DNA from: Jacaranda mimosifolia
Lineage: Eukaryota > Streptophyta > Magnoliopsida > Lamiales > Bignoniaceae
DNA length: 64,000 nucleotides
Direction of reading: 5' to 3'
Assembly (NCBI GenBank): GCA_018894105.1
Contig: CM032131.1
Coordinates: forward strand, 19,139,578 to 19,203,577
In this document: piece after piece, positions 36,601-50,100 of the stretch
How the letters are laid out: every line of letters starts with the position of its first letter
Numbering within the stretch: the first letter of the stretch is position 1
Made by a program: the position numbers and the translations under genes
Notes under the pieces: generated by a model
Told to the model about the DNA's origin: nothing
The model's database searches: none
What the model saw: the letters and a program-made list of their open reading frames with translations, nothing else

Positions 36601-36900
36601 ACTCATGTTGTCCACTATTTGAAGCATCACTGAAAAATGTAAAATCTCTCCATGAGCCATCCAATAATCATAATCAGATTTGAATTATACTCAATATAAA
36701 TGCATAATAACATCATCAAGTAATAACAAGATGTCTTCCATTTCACACCATTTGCACGGTCACCTAATTGTCCACTCTCTCAAAAATTGTGGCAAGCTAT
36801 AGGTATGTGCTGTAAGCTCCTCAACCCCATCCATAAACTCTTACCTAACCCTAGCATGACCAGGATAAGTCCTATCATACATTGATAGTTTATGTAGTGG
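33679..36900 (-). pseudogene. CACTA (EnSpm) TNP2 transposase remnant
   Basis: Minus-strand pieces lie in TNP2 order. The N-terminal transposase-associated domain reads MYDRTYPGHARVR and EFMDGVEELTAHTYSLPQFL (about 36740-36895). A middle part follows with CKFCGASR and KRMHYLPLIHRLKRLYAL near 36020-36170. The most conserved block, 35574-35912, has YILGPKNPKVM, YLQPLIDEFN, YDVSSKLN and FLTYGN. Later come a degenerate catalytic-region trace near 35050-35280 and YGLKSHNYHIFMKKLL near 34800-34850, matching DUF4218. Many stops and frameshifts show it is dead. Its partner gene lies at 26000-27433; a TIR element and the Athila-like element lie between. Confidence 0.8.
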
Positions 36901-38547
36901 AATATCTATTTAAATCATCAGAAAAATAAATACAAATGTATTAAGACAAACAATATCGAATAACCCTTCATTAGATATTATATTTCAGTATTGTGCATGT
37001 ATTATAAGATGAGCTTTATTATTTTATTACTTTTAATTAAATTTCAAGAGTTATTAATAAAGGATTTAACACTTCTCTAAAAAGGATAACTATTTGGATT
37101 ATCTAAATCGTATCATGATTTGTATATTGATATGATTTTTGATTCAAATTTATCTATAATTAGTTTGTGGTTGAACTTTGAGCATGAATTGGGTAATTGA
37201 GATTTTTGTACTTGAGATTTTTAACTCCTTGAATATAAGTTGTAATAGACTATTAATGAATAAATTCGTATGCAAAGAAATTCATCTATTTCATTAAACA
37301 AACCAAGAAAGTGGAACTTTCTTTATTTTGCAAAATTACTGATTCATATATAAATTAGCAATGCTGGATATATTATCAACAATCAAGTCAAAGGCTTGAA
37401 TTCAGAGACAATAACTTGGAAGGTTCAGTAATCCAAACTAGTCTATGAGTGGAACCGTACTTAACAGATTGTGGGAGTAGTGGTAAACTCAATGGAGCAT
37501 GCAATTCCCAACTTACTTTAATTTATTGAAAGCTTGGATATCGTCATTCTTGATGTTAATAGTTTTTAAGGTAGTATTAAATATCATGAGTTTTTGGACC
37601 CCTAGGAGCTTCACTATTGGGCATAAGTTTCTCTAATTACCTTTCTTGTAGGCATTCATCTATGTCTCTATTTACTTGATGAAGTGTTATAATGTGTTTT
37701 CTCCATACATTTCAAAAGATGTAAGGATTTTTTAAGTGTAAAAAATTATCACTTCAATTCTCCATGCCTTATCATATTCATTTGATCGTTATCTATAGAG
37801 TCATTTCATATGATCTTTCACCTAGTGGCCTCTCGGCAGAACGATCTTGAATTGAACTAAAATGAGTATATTAGGTGAAGCAATAGTTTCGCACTTATTA
37901 AAATATTGCTCTCTTTCTAGATATAAGCTTGTATTTCAAAGAATAAAGAAAAAAAAAACATCTAGAAAAGAGTTGTCTTACCTTCAAACCTAATCACGGG
38001 TCTCGCTCTATAGTCTTAGTAAAGAAATTAAACTGAATGAATTCAAAAGCACTTAAGTTGTACTAGAGTATTAATGAATAAATTCACACTGTCTCGGTGT
38101 CTCCATGCCTACCATGTCAAAGCCCAAATGATTTTCCAACTAATGATTTTGTACAACTAATGGGTTTTTAGTTTTAGATGTGCAAGCTTAGGCTTTCATT
38201 TTTGTTCTAGGTTTCATTAATTCTTTGCCAGGATTCTCAATTCCTTCCCTTTACTTCAGAATTTTCATTAATGCTCTATCTTTTCTTTCACTGCCTTGAA
38301 GGTATAAGACCAAGTCTACACCTTCTTTTTTAAAAAAACTGAAGCTTATCGGCCCTTTCAATACTTCCATGCTTCTGGTTGTACAATGATAGTCATATGC
38401 TAGACCAACTCATTAATTAAATATACTATTGAATTTTTGCATTTTGGATCTCTGGAGTGTGAATTTATAACTTCCTACTATATGGTGGCAAATTTATATT
38501 TATCCTTTAAAGTTAAAGACATCATTTTGCATATTTTCCTGAGCATG

Positions 38548-38595
<48 letters not shown>

Positions 38596-39910
38596 GAAAA
38601 TCAAAGAAAGGACCAAAAGAATGGAATTGATGGATGATAAGAGAGCTTTGTATTTCTGCAAACTCACTTCACTTCTGTGCAAGTACTTGGTTGAATTAGA
38701 TTGAGAGTGATTACATACGAACTCTTTATTTTGTAAATGTGGGATATTGATAGAAAGTTTGTGTTTATGTCTATAATTTTCATATTGATGATGTTTGATT
38801 ATTATTAATTACCTTGAGCCCAATGCCTAGCTAAGCTTGATCACCTTAGTTTAGGATTTGTATTTGTTTGAATTAAGACAAAGAGGTGATATTTGGCAAC
38901 CAGCAGTTGGGGGTAATCTTGTTCTAACATATCCTTGATACTAAGAGGAAATTGGAGAGGTTGTCTGGTACTGTAGGGTGGACTCGATCTAATATATCCT
39001 TGATACATACTAAGGTGAGTCTAGGCTTTACATGTTTTGTATAGGCATGACGGCTTGAGGTGAGAGGCTATGACCATGTACATTAGAAAATTTTGCCTGT
39101 AATTCTTCATTAGACACATGCTACGAAGAGCACTGCAAATTCTTTCATCATTAATTGACAATATCCATGACTCACTATTTTATAGGTTAGGTTGAATTTT
39201 CTTGTTTTTCTTCAGTGTTGAATATTTTCGATTGTCTACATAATATAAGTGAAGAAGATAAAGTAATCATCCTCGTTCCATGTGGATTTGAATCTAATAC
39301 TTACTAGAACTATATTAAACTTTGACCTATGCACTTTCAGTATGCATGCCTCAAGTTTAGTTTGATTGCATATTTGCATATTGAGATACTTCAGTTTAAG
39401 CTTTGTGGATGATTTTCTGAATTTGCATATTGTGATTCTGATGTGGGCATATTGCTTGTTGATCCAAAAGCATCCTTAAGGCTTTATTTGTCTCTTTACG
39501 GTACTTGAAGTGCTCTCACAAATAGCCTCCTAAGATACAAAAATTCTTCTCCAATTAAAAAATGTACTCCAATTAACTCGAACCATAAACTTAATTAATT
39601 TGAAACCCTTTTTTGGAAAAACCAACCTTGTATAGTTGAATGCTTGTGTAGTGTGCTCAAATGAATGTTTGTATGCTTATTTTGTTTAACGGGCTTGGCT
39701 TCTAGGTGACCCTTATATAGGTGTCATATAGCCTAGTTTGACGAGAAATAATGTTTTATCAAGATCACTACTATTTTACAAAAATATAATTAAAGGGTAT
39801 AGAATATGAGACACAATCCTTAATCAAGAGATGTAGCTCCATCGAGAAGTTAGGAGCTTAAAAGTTATATCTCTAACTAGGTGCGAAATTTGGGGAAAAT
39901 AAAAATAAAG
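36901..39910. other. Unassigned intergenic DNA with one microsatellite
   Basis: No coding region is supported. 'atatccttgata' occurs twice, near 38930 and 38995. No CACTA terminus could be identified, although the element's 5' end should lie somewhere here. Confidence 0.4.
38551..38589. repeat. (GA)n microsatellite
   Basis: About 19 uninterrupted GA units. The overlapping open frames on both strands (38437-38682) are artefacts of this run. Confidence 0.95.
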
Positions 39911-40389
39911 GCAATGTTTGGTTGTGTTTTTGTGTGATTTTAATATGTGTTTTGGGAGAATGAATGTTGAAAATGATACTGGAGAATGTGAAAGTTATAT
40001 TGGGAAATATAATGGCTTTTTGGTTATGTTTTGGGGAATATTTAAAATAAAAATTGATTTTGAAGAGTTTTAGTATGTTTATTTATATTTTGGGGGGAGA
40101 CGTTTTTTTCTGCAGTAGTCAAATCAATGCTTTTTTGTTGAGTTTGTGGGGGGGTGAAAGTAGAATTAAGTGATCGTTTTATTGTTAGAATAATAATAAA
40201 AATATATATGATGCATATATGTATAATATATGTATATATTGGAAAATGGAAAAAAATTTGAGACAATGAAGGATAGGAGATGGTATTTTGAAAAAATTCT
40301 TTTTAGTATTTTATAGGAAAAATGAGGGTATGTTTGGTTATGTTTTCTTAAAATAATTTTATTTTGAAAAAACATAACCAAACAATCCC
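39911..40389. mobile_element. MITE candidate with 'tgtttggttgtg' inverted ends
   Basis: The left end 'gcaatgtttggttgtgtttt' is inverted at the right end 'aaacataaccaaacaatccc'. A second 'tgtttggttatgtttt' at 40330 makes a local hairpin with the right end. The target duplication is not clear, so the superfamily is open (PIF/Harbinger-like by terminus style). Confidence 0.55.
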
Positions 40390-43229
40390 AAAATTTTTCC
40401 ATAAAATATTTAATTTGATAATACCGGTCATCGCAGCGCAATGGTCCAAGCCGGCAGGCCAAATGGGTAAGCTAACAACATGCGCCCGCATATAGCTTTT
40501 AGGCCAAACTGGCTAGCATATAGGTCCTCCCTATTCCGCACTCTTTGGTACTCTCGTCAGACCCAAACCCAAACCCAAACCCAAACTTATCATTCAAGCT
40601 ATACAAAGTGTAACAATCAAGATTATATTTCCCATATGGAATAGCTTGGGGTAGCTCATACTTGCCCAATATCATGTTCTTGTAATTAGCTCAATTTTAA
40701 GTTCAACTTTTTCATTCAATTTTTGTTTAAATTTTATAAGTACAATACAAATATCTTCTCGAGGAGACAAATTCTTTTATAAGTTGCATTAAATTTGATT
40801 CTAGAACACCCATTAATTAGACACCAAACATGCAATTCTTACATGTGTACGTACCTGAAGAAAACTAGATTGCAAATTAGCTAGCAACCAAGAATGTAGA
40901 TCACAACCATTTAGATTGCTTGCTAGTGATGATCTCCGTAGATATATCATTGGGTAGATACATACAGAAAAACTTAATTTATCGTAGTATAAAGTTAATA
41001 GAAGTAAGGGGGGATCATACTTGTTGTTTTATACTTTTTGTACTATGATGTTGTACGGAAATGGAGCGAGTTTTTTTCAGTAGATAGCAAAAAGTTAATT
41101 TGTTTTTTCTTGAACACATGCAGGGAAATTTTTTGCTCTCGAAAGTTCTCCAAAATTTGCCATTCTTTGTGAATGATTTCTTCTGCCCAAGTTCTTTCTG
41201 GGGCTTAGTATATATATTTTTTTCTTGGTGAACTTAGGCCTATTAGAGTTTTGTTGCCTTTTTTCATGGGCTAAAATTATTCTTGAGCTCTCTAGTCCTT
41301 CTATTTATTTAATTAATTTAGTCCATTGAGCATTTTTTTAGTTCTTTTATAATAGAAAAGTGATTTATTCTATAAGGAGGCAAACACTCAATTCGAATCC
41401 CTTATAAGTAAGCTCACATTATATTCATTTACCTCATCTATGATTAAGAGCAAAAAACACTTTTTAGTTTTTCTCTTATATTGGTCTGCCGTGTTGAAAG
41501 TGGAATTTCTTGTCTTTATTACCTCTCACAAGTTTGGCATTATTTATGTAATATTACCGAACTCGATGATAAGGATGCAGAGTTGATCTAAGATTTCAAG
41601 CACAAGAGAATAATAGCATTCAAACCTCTCCGGAGGAGGAACATGTCAATAAGTAGCAGGCTGCATTGTAAAGCACTCTCTCCCTATGTACAAATTCGCC
41701 TCATTAGGACAACGAGGCGCCCCTGCTGAGCAGTCATCTAACTCACACCAGAGGCCCTCCAAGCCATGATCAAGGAAGCATCCAGACGAGGCGATTAATT
41801 CTTCATCACTCTGACCAATAAATTTAGAATACCTTCTATTCAAGAATGAATCCTCGTATAAGCATGGGTTTGTAATATAATTTCATCTGTGATGATGAAA
41901 CTAATGAGCTCATCGCAAACTGCTCGCTGAATGAATCCCTTCTGCTTTCATATTGAGGTTAAGACTCCTTAGCCCTGACAAGAATAAGAGCGAATTGAGA
42001 AGAGCTCATCCAAGAAAACATAGAGCAATGGACATGCTACAAGTAAATGAAGCCTCTGGTAGCCTCAACCATTATGTTGTCATCACGTCATACAGACTTG
42101 TATGAAAGATACTACTCTATGAGGCAAATCATGAGCATGGGGATGTGGTAGAACCAAATAACAGTATGAATTTCTATTAAAATTCAAGAATTCCATCTAT
42201 GGGTATTAATTTATCAATAGATTTACAATGGAGGCAAAGAAATAAATAAAGTTCCTCGCAACAATAGGGCAAAGAACCTGCAGCCTGCACCGTTGAAAAT
42301 ATATAACCCTGAAATGAAATAAGAGACAAAACGAAACCCCTATTTACCCGGGCTTTAGAACCACCTCTAACGTAGTGCAACATAGGCCGCCATCAAACAG
42401 GTTGGGGATTCCCCTATAAAAGAAAATGATCAATCATGTGTTGTATAACGTCTGTGCCTTCTGAGTGCATGTAATGGTCTTTGACCTGCATCATCATCAT
42501 CAGTGATGAAAAAATCAGCCCCTTGTTCTTTAGGTGACAATCCTAGGTTTTAAACAAGAAAGGAAGATGTATTTACTTTTTTTTTTTTTTTTTTTTTAGT
42601 TTGTTATGTTTACTTTCTTTCATAAAGTATTCAATAAAGAATTTCTTGAATTAGATAAGCCTTTGGCCCACAAGGCCCTAAACACTTGACATCTACTTCT
42701 CTGCGATGACTTGGCAGAACTATCAATCCATAAAACAAATCCCCTTGGTCTTACCATCAAAACCAACACTTGGAGCTCAAATCAAGAAAGTGGTTCACAA
42801 AACTAAGTCCAATCCTTTTTGCTTGTTCATCTTTACACTAAAATCAAGTCTTATTCATTTATTGAACCTTCAATAGCAGTTAGGTCTAAAGAGAAGTTAT
42901 GAGCATTACACTTATTCCTAACTTCAACATCAAGATTAGTACAACTAATGATATCAGTCCAAATATTAATTACATGGTGCTGACTATTAACTATAGATAA
43001 ATTTACAAAAATTTAATTAACATATATGCTCCTTCACTTACTTGTCAAGTGTTCGAGCAGAAGCTAATATATAGCTTTTTTCACTTCAAACTTTTAAACA
43101 CCTTTTCAATTGCTGTGTGCCCAATCCCGGACGCACATTGCAAACAAATCTAAACCTTAGCAAAGCATATTTAGAATATACATGAAGCTTGGCTGTTTCA
43201 TAAATTTCATTCTCAATGTACAACGAAGA
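40390..43229. other. Unassigned DNA with simple repeats
   Basis: Contains four to five tandem 'cccaaa' units near 40561-40587 and a T-run near 42578-42598. Apart from the small minus-strand frame at 41646-41870, no gene is supported. Confidence 0.4.
41646..41870 (-). CDS. Hypothetical C-terminal exon, Cys-rich
   Basis: A minus-strand frame open from about 41870 to the stop at 41646 reads like a real C-terminus: YEDSFLNRRYSKFIGQSDEE, then CFLDHGLEGLWCELDD, then GAPRCPNEANLY and a final MQPATY. Its amino-acid use is balanced, with four or more Cys and three Trp/Tyr clusters, unlike the AT-driven chance frames nearby. I do not recognise the family. No partner exon upstream (higher coordinates) was found. 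It could be the last exon of a lost gene, a captured fragment, or chance. Confidence 0.3.
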   Translation of the reverse strand, partial: NPCLYEDSFLNRRYSKFIGQSDEELIASSGCFLDHGLEGLWCELDDCSAGAPRCPNEANLYIGRECFTMQPATY

Positions 43230-43591
43230 GGGTGTTTGGATGAACTTAATAAACTCAAAACATTCTATAAAATGTTTTTAAACTTATAAGATATAAATAA
43301 GTTTTTGATAAAAAAATTTACAAACAGCTTATAAACTTTTAAAATAAAATATTATGATCTTATAAACTCTTTTTAAAAAAATAAAAAAATTCCCAACTTA
43401 TTTTTAAAATTTTAATAAACTCGCCCAATTTTAATCATATTAATTACAAAATTATTATTATTAATATCTTATAAATTCCAAATTCTTATTTTATCCAAAC
43501 ACTTTAAAATTTTATTTTTGAAAAAATTTAACATTATATAAGTTTTAAAAACATCTTATAAGATCTTTTAAATAAACTTAGCCAAACACCC
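43230..43591. mobile_element. MITE candidate with 'gggtgtttgg' inverted ends
   Basis: 'gggtgtttgg' at 43230-43239 and 'ccaaacaccc' at 43582-43591 are exact inverted ends, with further inverted similarity inside ('aacttaataaa' and 'taaataaactta'). The interior is 362 bp, very AT-rich and repetitive in 'cttataa'. No target duplication was found. Confidence 0.6.
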
Positions 43592-43908
43592 TTCAATTCT
43601 GAATTTCACTTAGCTATCCAAATCCAAATACATGAGTTAAAATTTCGAATTTTATGTCATACTGGTAAAAATTGGATGTGGATCTAATAGTTTTCACACT
43701 CCATACACCAATCCAATTATAATTGTCCCCACTCACCAAGCATTCCAAGGGTATATTTTGATCATGCAAATTGGACAACTTTCTATATACTTTTTGAGCA
43801 TACATTGTCAAGCTTGTACAAGATCGCATTACAGATTAATGTTTCACAATTATTTGCACCAACAAAGGAGAGCAACCAACCCACCCCCCCAACCAAAAGA
43901 AAGGGCAA

Positions 43909-43925
43909 CACACACACACACACAC
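43909..43925. repeat. (CA)n microsatellite in C-rich tract
   Basis: About eight CA units lie in a C/A-rich tract (43870-43935). It is near the 3' end of the symplekin gene, possibly in its 3' UTR. Confidence 0.85.
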
Positions 43926-44119
43926 CCCACCCCGACAAACACTTGAAACTTCAACCACCCGCAGCAGCCCATACAAGAACACCTAGCAAATGTAGGTGAT
44001 CCAAATCTTGCCATCAAATCCACCAAAATTCATATGAATCAGCATGCCAAATGCTTACTTTCTCATGGGCCGACGACCTTTGGATCTGAAGACTTGTACT
44101 GTTTTTGTGAGCTCTCAGT

Positions 44120-47100
44120 TCATCCATCAACTGAAGAAGTTGGATCTGATGTAACATGAGCTTCAGATGAAAGGCCAAGAACCACCAGTGTTGACCTGCC
44201 ACAGTTACGAAGTCTTCAGCTCCATAATTGTTCAACAACGCCAGAGAGGAGAGAACACCACAAAACTATTTATTGCTTGTGAAAATCTGATAATGCTCAG
44301 TTGCAACAATGCTGTGGTAAAATTGCTTAGAAAAACACAACTTTGTGCAGCTAATAAGAACCGGTGGTCGAGAAAAAATGATTTTACATGAACAAGTTGA
44401 TAAAAAGCATGACACACTGAAAATCCATAACAAAGTTAACAGAACATGGCTCCTCATTGGTTTTTCAAGGAGACTTCAACATTGGGTTCATTTACTATGA
44501 AATTTAGGGGTACATTCAAAACACCCAACATAGCAAAATAAGCAAAGAACCTTTCATCATAGGTTTTGAGTTTGTTGATATGACTATTGTAACCCAAGCA
44601 AAATCAACTGCCAACTTCAAACTCACCAAAACATCCATCTGGAAGCAACAAATCCATGAAGCTTAATTGTTTTCTTTTCTGCCCAATCCATACTTTTTGC
44701 TCCCTTAGTCTTTACTCTCCATTTGAGTAGCACAAGTGAAATTCCATTTTGCCCTTCTAAAATGTCAAGCTAACAGTCTTCCCTTAACTCAGGTATGTAA
44801 ATGGTGTTTTTTGTTTAATGTAGATCATTTAAGATCTCAGAAATTCTAAGACTTAAACATGTAATTTAATTCATTGTTCCACAGCTAGTCAGAGTGTGAA
44901 AGGGAAGAACCAGAAACTCGAAAGCAGCATCATTGAAAAATTGTTTAAAGCATACTTTTTCCAGTAGGGTTACACTTGGAATATCATTAAAATAAAAAAA
45001 ATAAAAAATAAAAAAGAAAGAAAGAAAAGCCAGCAATTGAATGGATCCAGGTCAGTTAACTCATTCCAGAAAATAACTGAATTCTACGGCAGATAACATG
45101 CAGAGAAACAGTTGAGAACTTATATTTAGAATTTTTCTCTCGTATTCCAATCTGATTTTTCTCAACAAAAACCATAAAAGATTTCAGAACCTTAAAACCA
45201 AAAACAAACATATTACAAGTGGTACTTATAGAATCCAATGCATTCATAAACTTGGCTGCATCTTACTAACATTATTGTTTATTAATTGTTTTTAAATAGC
45301 CTCCCAATTATTGAATTGTCTGATATTAAGAAAGACATGAAACCATGCAGGTAAAATTGATAAGATGTTAAGAAATACTCTCTCTCAAAGGCTAGGAGAC
45401 ATCAGACTGCTCCTATATAGGTTCAAGATAACATACCTAGGTAGAGAAGTCTTAATACTAGAGTGGTTCACAAATGCAGTCAGCGGACCACGAAGATTCC
45501 CATATTTGTGCAGGGCATTTTCAAGCTGAGGTGCTGGCAACTGCAAACAAGTAATAATTTACACAGTTGAAATGATAACCCAGAAGGATGAGGTAAGTAC
45601 GTCCACAAAGACATCAACCATCTACAATACCTGTAATAATGCACGGAAGGAATGTGGCTGTGTTTGGGAGACACATTTCAAGAAGCCAACCCATAATTTT
45701 GGCATTCTCCATATCTGTATCCATTATTAATGTAGATTGAGTTGTCCGTGTACATATTTTACATAACCACCAACGGTGGTCTACAGGATACAGTGCTTGC
45801 AAATATAATAGGAAAAACCTAGTTCGAGGTTTACTGTACATACCTGCCTGTGAACAAGTTTTGAAAGAATTTCCATTACAAATTTGACCTGGAATAAATA
45901 AGAAGTGTTATTCAAAGACAGGGCCTTCACCACAGCATTAATATATTGATAACTGCTATTAATAACTAAAGGAGGCTGTGACACAAACAAGATATGATCA
46001 GCAAATCGCTTCATATTTAAGACTTTCAAAATGAGAGAATTGGGTTTGTAGTTGACAAATGGACGAAGAGAACCATTTTAAACGACATGCACTGAGACAC
46101 ACTGAATCATGCAAAATGACTGAACAGTTAAAATAACTGAATATTTCTTCTTCAATCCCAAAAGTTATTATACCAGGAGTTAAGCAGGATAAAGATAAAA
46201 CTTTGTCTTCTTCTTCTTCTTCTTCTTCTTCTTTTATTTATTTATTTAGTTATTTTTTAACTTTGTTTCTAGTATGAGAGGAATTTGGACTGAAGTTCTC
46301 ATGTATTATAGAGAAAAGATATGATAATAGTGATATCCACTAAAGTGATACAATTACACATTATCTGGCTGTGCTACTATGGAAGTATTTGTGTAGTACA
46401 GATGCAAAGTAACACCACAGGAAAGCTTCATGAGTGTACTCTTTCAAATGTTCAAAACTAAGGATTTCTGGTCACTATTGTATGTAAGGATCGTAGGTCT
46501 CGGGGACTTGAGCAAATTTGTCGGGAAGATGTGTAAACATTTTCTCTTAAATCCAAACATCTATCATGATTACAACCCAATTCACGAAGGACAAACTACA
46601 ACCTCTCACAAAGCATTAGATTATGAAACAACACATTAGTAAAATCAGACACAACAGGACATTTCCTGCCAAACAGGAAGTAAATTTGGTTGAGACAACT
46701 ACATATACCAGTGTTGGAAATGCATCAATTGCTTGGATAACAGTTCTCATGAAGAGCAGTGGAAGTGGATTTCGATCAACCTAACAAGCAAAATGAGCAA
46801 AGTTGATACAATGTCATGAGAAATCCTTATATTCATCCTAAGAACATACCATACCATCTGGTTTAAGGCATTCACAAGAACTTGATGTGTAAAAACTGTG
46901 CGCTGCTCAAAACAAGCTGAGCAAGCATCAGTTATCTGAAAATCAATTACACAATATCATTAGAATAGACACAAGGGTTGAGAGCAAGTTAAAATTTACA
47001 CTTCAATGACCAGAGAAATTTTAATCCAGGACCTCACAATGTAGATAACAACCAAGGAAGCAAAATCCTATGTTGCGATAAATATTGAAAAAATGAGGAC

Positions 47101-50100
47101 AACTTACAAGAATAACATGAGGATGCACCAGGAATCTATACCATTAGTAACAGGACCTCACAACGTAGATAAAAACCAAGGAAGCAAAATCCTATGTTGC
47201 GAAAAATATTGAAAAAATGAGGACAACTTACAAGAATAACATGAGGATGCACCAGGAATCTATACCATTAGTAACATGTTGTGACTGACCTTCAATATCA
47301 TATTCAAAACCTGTTTTTAGTTACTTAATACTTGCCTATGGTGCATTCAAGTTAGAATAATGGCCAAAGTCCATGTAATTTTTGGCCATCTAGAATGCAT
47401 ATCCTCTCTGGTTTATATGAAGCTAAAATTTGTTATAGGTCACACTAAAAACCAAATCTGAACGAAGGCTGCATGCACCTTTTTCAGTGGAAGACCATCT
47501 CTCTCAGGAGAAATGTCATGAATTGCCACCAGAACTTCGACAGGTGTCAATGCAGGACCTGTATGAGCAGAACCCTGCACAAAGACACTGAAATCTTAGA
47601 AACACAAGGAAACATCACTTATAATTGAAAATTCAACCGGATTTTTATTCAATACACAACTTCCTCAAAGTTTTAAATAATTAGAACAAATGGCAGCATG
47701 ATGGACACATCATCTGTCGTATAAGCCATACATCTGCATAAGCACTGCACAAAGATGACAAAAAGAACCTACAGAGAATACCATCAAAGTATTAGTTGAA
47801 ACATCATTAACAAGAACAGCCTTTTACTCAGCATCCTATGCGTATGCCGTTTTTGCCTACTTTGATATCAGGTGTCTCATTATCCAAAAGTAGGATAACT
47901 ATCTTAAGAAAATCAACATTAACAGGATTTCATTGATGTATTTGAAAAAGCCCAAAGAGAAAAAGAACATTACAGTATCCATTTCGAAGTCCACAGGACC
48001 ACAATAAAAGAAACATTAAGCAACAAAAAGAAGCAGAAATCTGAAAAAATGCTCAACATAAGAAGTCAGTGTTAGCAGAACTTATAAATACCTGTAGAAT
48101 ATGAGCCAATGCTGTCTGAAATTTATCCAATGGAAGGTGGACAAGCTGACGGAAAACGGGTAAGACCTGACATTGGATAAATGCAAATAAATCTACTTTT
48201 AAAGATCATGAAAGGATGTGATGTTTTTTAAGTGGAACACAGGAAAACTAGCAAATAGAGCAACATAAGTTAAAGCAATTTCAAGAGAGCCTTTGTCGAC
48301 CTGCCAACAGTATACTGCTAGGGGCCTTTAAGACAACTGACCATCATCCTTGGAAAACATTATCTCCAAAATCCACATCCTCATTAATAAATGCATAATT
48401 TTAGCAAATTTCTCAACCTCCAATTTCTATCAGCTATGTGCAGGTGCCACTAGATGGACTAGAATTCACTTAGTGCATCTGTCCTACAACTATTTTGAGG
48501 ATCACCTTATCCCATGGTTCTCTATACCCCACTTTAACAATGACTTTCTGACTTAATCCACCAAGATACATTATCCGTGAAAAACATAACTATTTAACCT
48601 CATCACTTATACCTTTAGTTTGTTCATTTACGATTAAAAGAATCAAGTATAGACTTAAAACTTTTAATTTATTAGTACTTTATTATTGAAAACTCAACAG
48701 ATTTCTTTCATCATTCACAGTGTTTGTCCCACTGTGATATAATTGATAATCTCAGCGTACTAGGTTTTAACTTCTTTCTACACTAAAAGTCACACTAAAA
48801 AATCTCTAGGAACCTTATATGATAAGTTTTCTACATCAACACCCCCCCCCCCCCCCAACCCAAACACCCCACAAAAAAAAAAAAATTCATTTTCCTGCTC
48901 GTATTGCTCGAATAATCTTAACTCTTAACGGATAAAACCTACCTCCGGTAATTAATATCCCAAGCCGCTTTTATTGAAACCATCCTTTCAAGTCCAAGCA
49001 ATTTGGTCAACACTGAGTTTAGATTTCCATATTTTACAATTCTTTCAAGTAAGAAAGCCATCTAAATCTTACCAACTAATCTCCAAATATGACATCTCTT
49101 TGTAAAACTTTAAGATCATTATGATGCACCGTCATGTTCTTTCCACAGATCTGAAAGCCTAAACATGTATCTTTGAAGAAACATCAGGTGCACTAGAATA
49201 AGTTAAACATAATTAATCACAATGAGGGTGAGTTAATGTTCTTAGAAGGGAAGAAAAGGCTCCTTAATCCCTATTTAGGTAATTCTCATACAGTTAAATC
49301 TTCTGTTCTCTCCAAAATACTAAAAACATTCTATAATTTAGCTGAGAAAGTAGAAATTTGACATGAGCATCAAAAACTGGCAACTAAGAGTTAACATCTC
49401 TTTCTCTGTGACCCTTGCTCTTCACTTTTTCTAGTTAGGAATCTTTTTGCAAAACTGAAAGAGAAAGAGACAAACTCCCAATAACAAAGCATCCGCTTTA
49501 TCATGTTCGAAATTTTAACTGTTTCTAATTTTCTAATTCTTTCCCTTAGATCATGTCATCTAGAGGTCAAAATCTTGTCTCCAGATCCATCTAATTATTA
49601 TACATTCAAGTTCTGAAATAATATCAGCAGACATAAGATAATGTTTCATCATAAAATTAGAATTTCTGCCTATTTTTAACTGATAAGTTTTACGTCATCA
49701 GGTACATAGTTTAATCAATTATAAGGTTATTGGTATACATCTGAACAATGTCTTCCACTGATGAAGTCGACTATGACTCTCTGCATTCAAGTCAAAGTAC
49801 CTTCTTCTCAGGGTTTTCTCTAATACTAGCAAGTTTGGTATAAGGGTCAGATTTGACAATACTAGGACACCAATATTAGCATTTTTTCTTTGAGGCCATA
49901 AATTGATATATGTTGCACAGACAATGTATAATTTGAAACTCTATTTGTTAAAAACAAACATTTTTAAAAATAATTGTATCCAAGCATTGGCATGAAAAAA
50001 CAAAATTCCACGATGAATAACACATTTGTGAAAACAGATATAAGTGAGACCTCATCTCTTGAAAAACCCGATAGCACTGGTATAAGAATAGTAGGATCCT

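Noticed and set aside
38437..38682. Frames with RERERE / SLSLSL runs
   Set aside because: They are translations of the (GA)n microsatellite on the two strands.
40420..40470. tRNA-like 'gcgcaatggtccaagccggc' patch
   Set aside because: No cloverleaf can be drawn and no A and B box pair at correct spacing is present.
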